Source: Gammaproteobacteria bacterium (GTDB lineage Bacteria > Pseudomonadota > Gammaproteobacteria > Steroidobacterales > Steroidobacteraceae). Taken from it: a DNA stretch of 21,203 nt. Shown piece by piece: positions 14,895 to 21,203 of the stretch; within the stretch, counting starts at the first letter, position 1; each line of letters starts with the position of its first letter. The notes beneath the pieces are model-generated. The model saw only the letters and a list, made by a program, of their open reading frames with translations, was not told where the DNA came from and did no database searches. The stretch spans positions 1-21,203 of the forward strand of contig VBNP01000026.1 in NCBI GenBank assembly GCA_005877965.1. The letters are read 5' to 3'. The position numbers and the translations under genes are program-made.

Positions 14895-14946
14895 AATCGC
14901 GCGGGGGCAGCCGTCCTGATGACTACCCCTGGAAATCGGGGCGCCA

Positions 14947-14955
14947 AGGATAGCA
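14947..14955 (-). promoter_or_regulatory. Possible extended -10 element for fba
   Basis: The minus strand reads TGCTATCCT, a TGn-extended -10 with a moderate hexamer (4 of 6). It would give a leader of about 90 nt before fba and could drive fba-mlaFEDCB. No clear -35 box is seen. Confidence 0.35.
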
Positions 14956-15032
14956 AATCAGCCCGCCGGCCGACCGCACTCCTGAGGCGCCGATGCCACG
15001 CTGCCGCGTCCGCCCGGCTGCACCGGCCCGGC

Positions 15033-15061
15033 TTGGTTCCATCGGTAATTAGTACTAAACT
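15033..15061 (+). promoter_or_regulatory. Predicted promoter of the rrf2-suf operon
   Basis: TTGGTT (15033-15038) and TAAACT (15056-15061) are separated by 17 bp, in an A+T-rich island that stands out from the GC-rich surroundings. The start would be near 15068, giving a very short leader. An AGAGGA ribosome-binding site (15074-15079) lies 7 bp before the regulator ATG at 15087. Confidence 0.45.
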
Positions 15062-15073
15062 AGTCCTAGTTTA
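15056..15073. promoter_or_regulatory. 18-bp palindrome, likely operator of the suf regulator
   Basis: TAAACTAG-TC-CTAGTTTA is a perfect 8-2-8 inverted repeat covering the predicted -10 box and start site, 13 bp before the regulator ATG. It overlaps a smaller perfect palindrome TAGTACTA (15050-15057). Rrf2-family regulators often bind such sites in their own promoters, so autorepression is inferred. Confidence 0.6.
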
Positions 15074-15086
15074 AGAGGACACTCCC

Positions 15087-15563
15087 ATGCTGCGTATGAG
15101 CCGGCTTACCGACTACGCCACCGTGCTGCTCGCCGCGCTCGCGGGCGAGCCCGGGCGGGTGCAGACCGCGGCCTCGCTCGCCGAGCAGACGCGCATCGCC
15201 GCCCCCACCGTGTGCAAGCTCCTCAAGCAGCTGCAGCGCGCGGGACTGGTGCTCTCGACCCGCGGTCTGCACGGCGGCTACCAGCTCTCGCGCCCGGCGG
15301 CGCAGATCAGCGCGGCGGCGATACTGGATGCCCTCGAGGGTCCGGTGGCGCTCACCGACTGCTCCGCGGGACACGGTAACTGCGAGATCGAGGATAGCTG
15401 CCGCGTCGGGCGCGTGTGGCAGCGCCTGAACCTTGCCTTCCGCCGCTCGCTCTATGAGGTGAGTCTGGCGCAGCTCGCAGGACTCGAGGCCGCTCCCGCA
15501 CGACTGCCGGCGCTCGAGCGTGAGATGAAGGCGGCGGGGGCGCGCGCGCCGGTGCGATCGTGA
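15087..15563 (+). CDS. Rrf2-family Fe-S-type regulator of the SUF operon
   Basis: The 158-residue protein has an N-terminal winged helix (MSRLTDYATVLLAALA, then TRIAAPTVCKLLKQLQRAG and a wing TRGLHGGYQLSRP), typical of the IscR/Rrf2 family. Three cysteines, C92, C99 and C105, sit where IscR binds its [2Fe-2S] cluster (C92, C98, C104 in E. coli). The IscR cluster ligand His107 has no obvious equivalent; the sequence there is CRVGRVW. It probably senses Fe-S status and represses the suf genes. The TGA stop overlaps the sufB GTG start as GTGA. I give no symbol because naming differs between organisms. Confidence 0.9.
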   Translation: MLRMSRLTDYATVLLAALAGEPGRVQTAASLAEQTRIAAPTVCKLLKQLQRAGLVLSTRGLHGGYQLSRPAAQISAAAILDALEGPVALTDCSAGHGNCEIEDSCRVGRVWQRLNLAFRRSLYEVSLAQLAGLEAAPARLPALEREMKAAGARAPVRS

Positions 15564-17020
15564 GTGAGCCCATGAGCGGGAATGCGCGCCAACTCGAGAC
15601 CCTCATCGCGCGAGGCTACCAGCACGGCTTCGTGACCGAGATCGATGCCGACACGGTCGCGCCTGGCCTGGACGAGGACGTGGTGCGCCTGATCTCGCGC
15701 AAGAAGCAGGAGCCGGCCTTCCTCACCGAGTGGCGGCTCAAGGCGCTGCGTCACTGGCTGACCATGCGCGAGCCGCACTGGGCGCACGTGAAGTTCGCGC
15801 CGATCGACTACCAGAGCATTTCCTACTACTCCGCGCCCAAGGCCAGGAAGGACGGGCCGAAGAGTCTCGACGAGGTCGATCCGAAGCTGCTCGAGACCTA
15901 CGAGAAGCTCGGCGTGCCGCTGCACGAGCGTGCGCGGCTCGCCGGTGTCGCGGTGGACGCGGTATTCGACAGCGTTTCCGTGGCCACGACGTTCAAGGAG
16001 CGGCTCGCCGCCGCGGGGGTGGTGTTCTGTCCGTTCTCGGAAGCCGTGCGCACGCATCCGCAGCTGCTCGAGCAGTACCTCGGCAGCGTCGTGCCCTACA
16101 CCGACAACTTCTTCGCGACGCTCAACTCCGCGGTGTTCTCGGATGGCTCGTTCGTGTACGTGCCCAAGGGCGTGCGCTGCCCGATGGAGCTGTCGACGTA
16201 CTTCCGCATCAACGCGATGAATACCGGACAGTTCGAGCGCACGCTCATCATCGCGGATGTTGGAAGTTATGTCAGCTACCTCGAGGGGTGTTCGGCACCT
16301 CAGCGCGACGAAAACCAACTCCATGCCGCGGTCGTGGAGCTCATTGCGCTCGATGACGCCTACATCAAGTACTCGACCGTGCAGAACTGGTACCCGGGTG
16401 ATGCCCACGGCGTCGGCGGCATCTACAACTTTGTGACCAAGCGCGGCGAGTGCCGCGGACGCCGCGCGCATATTTCCTGGACCCAGGTGGAGACCGGCTC
16501 GGCGATCACCTGGAAGTACCCGAGCTGCGTGCTGCGCGGCGAGGGCTCGATCGGCGAGTTCTACTCGGTCGCGACCGTGAATCATTACCAGCAGGCAGAC
16601 ACCGGCACCAAGATGATCCACATCGGCCCCGACACTCGCAGCACCATCATCTCCAAGGGCATCTCCGCCGGCCATGGCCAGAACACCTACCGCGGACTGG
16701 TGAAGATGCTGCCGAGCGCGCATGGTGCGCGCAATTTCACCCAGTGCGATTCGCTCCTCATGGGCGGCCAGTGCGGCGCGCACACGTTTCCGTACGTGGA
16801 AGTCAAGAATCCCAGCGCCACGGTCGAGCACGAGGCCAGCACCTCCAAGATCAGCGAGGATCAGCTGTTCTACTGCCTGGCGCGCGGCATCACGGAGGAG
16901 GACGCGGTCAACATGATCGTCAGCGGCTTCTGCAAGTCGGTGTTCAAGGAGCTGCCGATGGAATTCGCGGTCGAAGCGCAAGCCCTGCTGGCCGTGAGCC
17001 TGGAAGGCGCGGTGGGCTGA
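15560..17020 (+). CDS. sufB: Fe-S cluster scaffold subunit SufB
   Basis: The 486-residue protein is the main scaffold of the SufBCD complex. Conserved blocks are present: RPxxxWAHVKFAPIDYQ-like N-terminus, NFFATLNSAVFSDGSFVYVPKG, GCSAPQRDENQLHAAVVELIA, and the C-terminal NPSATVEHEASTSKISEDQ followed by LFYC. C439 in the last motif matches E. coli SufB C405, the sulfur acceptor needed for cluster assembly. Length is close to E. coli SufB (495). The GTG start overlaps the regulator stop by 4 nt; ATG 15572 is an alternative. sufC begins 1 bp after the stop. Confidence 0.97.
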   Translation: MSEPMSGNARQLETLIARGYQHGFVTEIDADTVAPGLDEDVVRLISRKKQEPAFLTEWRLKALRHWLTMREPHWAHVKFAPIDYQSISYYSAPKARKDGPKSLDEVDPKLLETYEKLGVPLHERARLAGVAVDAVFDSVSVATTFKERLAAAGVVFCPFSEAVRTHPQLLEQYLGSVVPYTDNFFATLNSAVFSDGSFVYVPKGVRCPMELSTYFRINAMNTGQFERTLIIADVGSYVSYLEGCSAPQRDENQLHAAVVELIALDDAYIKYSTVQNWYPGDAHGVGGIYNFVTKRGECRGRRAHISWTQVETGSAITWKYPSCVLRGEGSIGEFYSVATVNHYQQADTGTKMIHIGPDTRSTIISKGISAGHGQNTYRGLVKMLPSAHGARNFTQCDSLLMGGQCGAHTFPYVEVKNPSATVEHEASTSKISEDQLFYCLARGITEEDAVNMIVSGFCKSVFKELPMEFAVEAQALLAVSLEGAVG

Positions 17021-17021
17021 C

Positions 17022-17792
<771 letters not shown>

Positions 17793-17799
17793 GGTTTCC

Positions 17800-19122
17800 A
17801 TGAGCACGCCACTCACCGCCCGCATCGTCGAGGAACACGCGAACGCCGCAGCCGCGTTGCCGCCTGCCGGACCCACGGCTGCACGCCGGCGCACGGCGAT
17901 CGCGGCGCTGACGGCGAGCGGCTTGCCGACCTCCCGCGACGAGAACTGGAAGTACGCGAACCTGCGCCCGCTCGAGCGCCTGCGATTCATTCCCGCGACG
18001 GCCACACCGGCGCTGGCTGCCACGGATTTGCCCGCTGCGATACCCGGCTTTGCCCGCTACGTGTTCGTGGATGGTGCGTTTGCACCGGCACTTTCGGCGC
18101 CGCTCGATTCAACCGCCGCCGCGGTCACACCCCTGGCTGCTGCGCCTGATGCCGGCCAGGCATCCGCCGCCATGGCGGTGCAGACCCCGGCTCCGGGCGC
18201 GCCGGCAGATGAGCGCTTTGCGCTGCTGAACGAAGCGTTCGCCACCGACGGCGCGGCCATCCGCGTGGCCGCGCACAGCGGGGAGCCGGTGCGCCTCGAG
18301 CTGGTGTTCGTGGCGAGCGCGGATGCGCTGACCGGGGCATCGTACCCGCGCGTGGAACTGCAGCTCGACAGCCAGGCCCACCTGCTGCTCATCGAGCGGC
18401 ACGTCAGCGCCGGCCCCCACGCGAGCTTCGTGAACAGCGCCGTGACCGTCGATCTCGGCTGCGGCGCCACGCTGCACCACTACCGGCTGCAGGAGCTGGC
18501 GGCGCGCGCCATCGTGTTCGACACCCTGAGCGCGGTAGTCGGCCGCGACGCCTGCTACCGGCTGCACGGCATCAATATCGGCGCGCAGTCGGCCCGCTCC
18601 ACCCTCGCGGTGCGACTGGCCGGGGAGCGCGCCGACCTCACGCTCGCGGTCGTGGCGCTGGGCGAGCGGCAGCAGGTGCAGGATACCTATGCGCGGGTCG
18701 AGCACGCCGCGCCCCGCGCGCGCACCGAACAGGTCTTTCGCGGAATCTCCGCCGGACGCGCGCGCGTCGCGTTCAACGGCAAGGTCGTGGTGGGGAGCGA
18801 GGCGCTCGGCACGGATTCGCGCCAGTCGTTGCGCGGACTGCTCGCCGGCCCGGAAGCGGAAATCGACGTGCGGCCGCAGCTGGAGATCTACACCGACGAG
18901 GTGCGCTGCAGCCACGGCGCCACCGCCGGCAAGCTCGATGAGAACATGCTGTTCTACCTGCTGTCGCGCGGCCTCGAGCCCGAGGTCGCGCAACGGCTGC
19001 TGAAGTGGGCGTTCCTCGAGGACGTGGTGGCGAGGATCGGGGTTGCGGAGCTGCGGCGCCAGATCGAGGAGCGCCTGGCGCAGCAGCTACCCGAGCCCGC
19101 GGCGCGCGCGGAGTCAACCTGA
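17800..19122 (+). CDS. sufD: Fe-S assembly subunit SufD
   Basis: The 440-residue protein partners SufB in the SufBCD scaffold. The N-terminal region is helical with LPTSRDENWKYANLRPLERL (about 42-61), the usual SufD opening. A beta-helix core follows, then EIYTDEVRCSHGATAGKLDENMLFYLLSRG, split here only for quoting. H372 in CSHGATAG matches the conserved H360 of E. coli SufD that is needed for iron delivery. The middle (about 95-140) is Ala/Pro-rich and variable. The TGA stop overlaps the sufS ATG as TGATG. Confidence 0.95.
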   Translation: MSTPLTARIVEEHANAAAALPPAGPTAARRRTAIAALTASGLPTSRDENWKYANLRPLERLRFIPATATPALAATDLPAAIPGFARYVFVDGAFAPALSAPLDSTAAAVTPLAAAPDAGQASAAMAVQTPAPGAPADERFALLNEAFATDGAAIRVAAHSGEPVRLELVFVASADALTGASYPRVELQLDSQAHLLLIERHVSAGPHASFVNSAVTVDLGCGATLHHYRLQELAARAIVFDTLSAVVGRDACYRLHGINIGAQSARSTLAVRLAGERADLTLAVVALGERQQVQDTYARVEHAAPRARTEQVFRGISAGRARVAFNGKVVVGSEALGTDSRQSLRGLLAGPEAEIDVRPQLEIYTDEVRCSHGATAGKLDENMLFYLLSRGLEPEVAQRLLKWAFLEDVVARIGVAELRRQIEERLAQQLPEPAARAEST

Positions 19123-20372
19123 TGGCCGCCAATGTCTCGCTCGCCGCCCCGCCACCGTTCGATGCCGAGCGCGTGCGCCGCGACTTTCCGATCCTCGACA
19201 CCCGGGTGAACGGCCACGCGCTGGTGTATCTCGACAGCGCCGCATCCTCGCAGCGCCCGCTCGCGGTGCTGCGCGCGGTCGAGGACTACGAGACGCACTC
19301 GCACGCCAACGTGCATCGCGGCGTGCATGCGCTCAGCCAGGCGGCCACCGCCGCGTACGAAGGCGCGCGCGAGCGCGTACGGCGCTTCATCAATGCCCGC
19401 AGCACGCGCGAAATCATTTTTGTCCGCGGCACCACCGAGGCGATCAACCTGGTGGCGCAGGCCTGGGCCCGTCCGCGCCTGCGGGGCGGGGACGAGATCC
19501 TCATCAGCGCGCTCGAGCATCACGCCAACATCGTCCCCTGGCAGATGGTGTGCGAGCAGACCGGCTGCACGCTGAAGGTGGCGCCGATCAACCGCCGCGG
19601 CGAACTGCGGCTGGAGGAGTTCCACACACTCCTCGGCCCGCGCACGCGCCTGGTGGCGGTGGCGCACGTGTCCAACGCGCTCGGCACGGTGCTGCCGGTG
19701 AAGGGCATCATCGAGGCTGCCCACGCGCACGGCGCGCTGGTGCTGATCGACGGGGCGCAGGCGGTGCCGCACTCGCGCCTCGACGTGCGTGCGCTCGGCG
19801 CCGATTTCTACGCCTTCTCCGGCCACAAGCTCTACGGGCCCACCGGGATCGGGGTGCTGTACGGGCGCGAGGAGCTGCTCGCGGCCATGCCGCCGTGGCA
19901 GGGGGGCGGTGACATGATCCTGACGGTCTCCTTCGAGAAGACTACCTACAACGAGCTGCCGTGGAAGTTCGAGGCCGGCACGCCCAACATGTCCGGCGCC
20001 GTCGGGCTGGCCGCCGCCATGGACTACCTCGAGGGCTTAGGTGTCGAGGCGATCGCCGCGCACGAGCAGCGCCTGCTGCAGCTCGCCACGGCGGAACTCG
20101 CACGCCTGCCGCAGATCGAAATCATCGGCACCGCGGCGCACAAGGCCTCCGTGCTGTCGTTCACCATGAAGGGCGTGCACCCGCATGACCTCGGCACGAT
20201 CCTCGACGCCGAGGGCGTCGCGGTGCGCACCGGCCATCACTGCGCCATGCCGGTCATGACGTTCTTCGGGCTGCCGGCGACGGCGCGCGCCTCGTTCGGC
20301 TGTTACAACACCGAGCGCGACGTGGCGAGGCTGGTGCAGGCACTGGGCAAGGCGCGTGAGGTGTTCGCCTGA
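19122..20372 (+). CDS. sufS: Group II cysteine desulfurase SufS
   Basis: The 416-residue PLP enzyme takes sulfur from cysteine as a persulfide and leaves alanine. The PLP lysine is K236 in AFSGHKLYGPTGIGVLYG, and the persulfide cysteine is C374 in RTGHHCAMP; both are typical of type II enzymes. H355 in VHPHDLG lies exactly 19 residues before C374, the same spacing as B. subtilis SufS H342-C361, where this His takes the zinc from SufU. ATG 19122 overlaps the sufD stop by 1 nt; the frame remains open upstream to 19005 inside sufD, but that part is not SufS-like. Confidence 0.97.
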   Translation: MAANVSLAAPPPFDAERVRRDFPILDTRVNGHALVYLDSAASSQRPLAVLRAVEDYETHSHANVHRGVHALSQAATAAYEGARERVRRFINARSTREIIFVRGTTEAINLVAQAWARPRLRGGDEILISALEHHANIVPWQMVCEQTGCTLKVAPINRRGELRLEEFHTLLGPRTRLVAVAHVSNALGTVLPVKGIIEAAHAHGALVLIDGAQAVPHSRLDVRALGADFYAFSGHKLYGPTGIGVLYGREELLAAMPPWQGGGDMILTVSFEKTTYNELPWKFEAGTPNMSGAVGLAAAMDYLEGLGVEAIAAHEQRLLQLATAELARLPQIEIIGTAAHKASVLSFTMKGVHPHDLGTILDAEGVAVRTGHHCAMPVMTFFGLPATARASFGCYNTERDVARLVQALGKAREVFA

Positions 20373-20815
20373 TGGACCTCAAGGAGCTGTACCGCGACGT
20401 GATCCTGGATCACAACCGCCACCCGCGGAACTTCGGCCGTATCGAGGCGGCCGACAGCCGCGCCGACGGGCACAACCCGCTGTGCGGCGACCGACTGTCG
20501 GTGTTCGTGGTGCTGGACGGCGAACGCGTCGCGGACATCCGCTTCGAGGGCAGGGGCTGCGCCATTTCCACCGCCTCGGCCTCCCTCATGACGGAGGCGG
20601 TCAAGGGCAAGGACCGCACCGCGATCCGCGAGCTGTTCGATAAGGTGCACGCACTGCTGACCCGCCCCGAGACGGCAGCCGACGGCGCGCTCGGCAAGCT
20701 GGCGGCGTTGTCCGGAGTGCGGGAATTTCCGGTGCGCGTGAAGTGCGCCAGCCTGTGCTGGCACACGCTCAATGCGGCGCTCGAGCACGGCGCGGCGACG
20801 ATCTCCACCGAGTAG
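20372..20815 (+). CDS. sufU: SufU-type sulfur acceptor (NifU/IscU family)
   Basis: The 147-residue protein starts LKELYRDVILDHNRHPRNFG, typical of SufU. Zinc ligands C38 and D40 (NPLCGD), C63 (GRGCAISTASASL) and C125 (VRVKCASLCWHTL) are present. The C63-C125 gap holds the insertion of about 20 residues that separates SufU from IscU (E. coli IscU C63-C106). SufU accepts persulfide sulfur from SufS, doing the job of SufE in E. coli; no sufE is seen here. An extra cysteine, C129, follows the third ligand. ATG overlaps the sufS stop as TGATG. Confidence 0.94.
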   Translation: MDLKELYRDVILDHNRHPRNFGRIEAADSRADGHNPLCGDRLSVFVVLDGERVADIRFEGRGCAISTASASLMTEAVKGKDRTAIRELFDKVHALLTRPETAADGALGKLAALSGVREFPVRVKCASLCWHTLNAALEHGAATISTE

Positions 20816-20823
20816 CGGCGGCG

Positions 20824-21203
20824 ATGCGCAGACACGAGAACGAGCCCTTTGTCGTCAACCGCGAGGTGCGTGCGGTGATCGTCCCGGCCGGCCAGGAGGT
20901 GAAACTCAAGCCCGGCCAGGCCGGCTATATCACCCAGGCCCTCGGCGGCAGCTTCACCGTGTACCTCGAGGGCAACCTGTTCCGCATCGCCGGCGAGGAT
21001 GCCGACGCCATCGGCCAGGAGACGGTCAAAGCGCCCGAGTTGCCGCCCAATGCCAGCGAAGAGGATGTACGCAAGCTCGCCTGGGAGCAGATGCGCGCCT
21101 GCTACGACCCGGAGATCCCGATCAACATCGTCGACCTGGGTCTGGTGTACGCCTGCGACGTGACGCAGAACGAGGACGGCACCCGCACGCTGGAGGTGCA
21201 GAT
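20824..21203 (+). CDS. sufT: Fe-S protein maturation factor SufT, 3' end cut by window
   Basis: The first 126 residues of a SufT-like protein run off the right edge. The N-terminal part has VNREVRAVIVPAGQEVKLKPG and ITQALGGSFTVYLEGNLFRI, the SufT-specific extension. A DUF59/MIP18 domain begins near residue 80 with the hallmark CYDPEIPINIVDLGLVY (93-109). SufT helps mature Fe-S proteins under high demand in other bacteria; the exact step is unsettled. ATG at 20824 is 8 bp after the sufU stop. It extends the operon, which probably continues past the window. Confidence 0.92.
   Translation, partial: MRRHENEPFVVNREVRAVIVPAGQEVKLKPGQAGYITQALGGSFTVYLEGNLFRIAGEDADAIGQETVKAPELPPNASEEDVRKLAWEQMRACYDPEIPINIVDLGLVYACDVTQNEDGTRTLEVQ

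Overview
This window is ordinary, densely coded chromosomal DNA from a high-GC gammaproteobacterium. The evidence is the gene set: RsgA divergent from oligoribonuclease, a small 4.5S-type SRP RNA beside tRNA-Ser and dnaX-ybaB-recR, a dapA/gcvR divergent pair, a complete Mla lipid-transport set, and a SUF operon that uses SufU and SufT. That SUF layout is one I associate with Xanthomonas relatives, so a member of the Xanthomonadales, Nevskiales or Steroidobacterales is my inference; no rRNA or other decisive marker is present. I see no mobile element, CRISPR array, prophage or integrase, and no wholly new system. The points worth a second look are variations on known systems.

Layout. Positions 1-92 (-) hold the start of a GFA-family zinc protein cut by the window edge. 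Then come orn (-) and the divergent rsgA (+). rsgA converges with a leftward block (4501 to 1665) that reads, in transcription order, tRNA-Ser(GGA), SRP RNA, dnaX, ybaB, recR. Upstream of it lie a small lipoprotein that looks like a reduced BamC and dapA, both (-). gcvR, a PIN-PhoH ATPase, the M48 protease bepA and the lipoprotein gene mlaA follow on (+). mlaA converges on the leftward run fba, mlaF, mlaE, mlaD, mlaC, mlaB. Divergent from fba is an Rrf2-type regulator followed by sufB, sufC, sufD, sufS, sufU and sufT (+); sufT is cut by the right edge.

How the parts work together. BepA, MlaA and MlaFEDCB all maintain the outer membrane: BepA handles misassembled outer-membrane proteins, while MlaA and MlaFEDCB move mislocalised phospholipid between the outer leaflet and the inner membrane. 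The SUF genes form one translationally coupled operon with 1-4 nt overlaps. SufS passes cysteine sulfur to SufU, SufBCD assembles Fe-S clusters and SufT helps maturation. The first gene is a cysteine-containing Rrf2 regulator preceded by an 18-bp palindrome over its predicted promoter, which suggests autoregulation. DnaX, RecR and YbaB serve replication and repair; the SRP RNA serves co-translational membrane targeting.

No gene-free stretch exceeds 300 bases. The longest gaps are fba/rrf2 (about 240 bp) and dapA/gcvR (about 160 bp); both are divergent promoter regions with inverted repeats.
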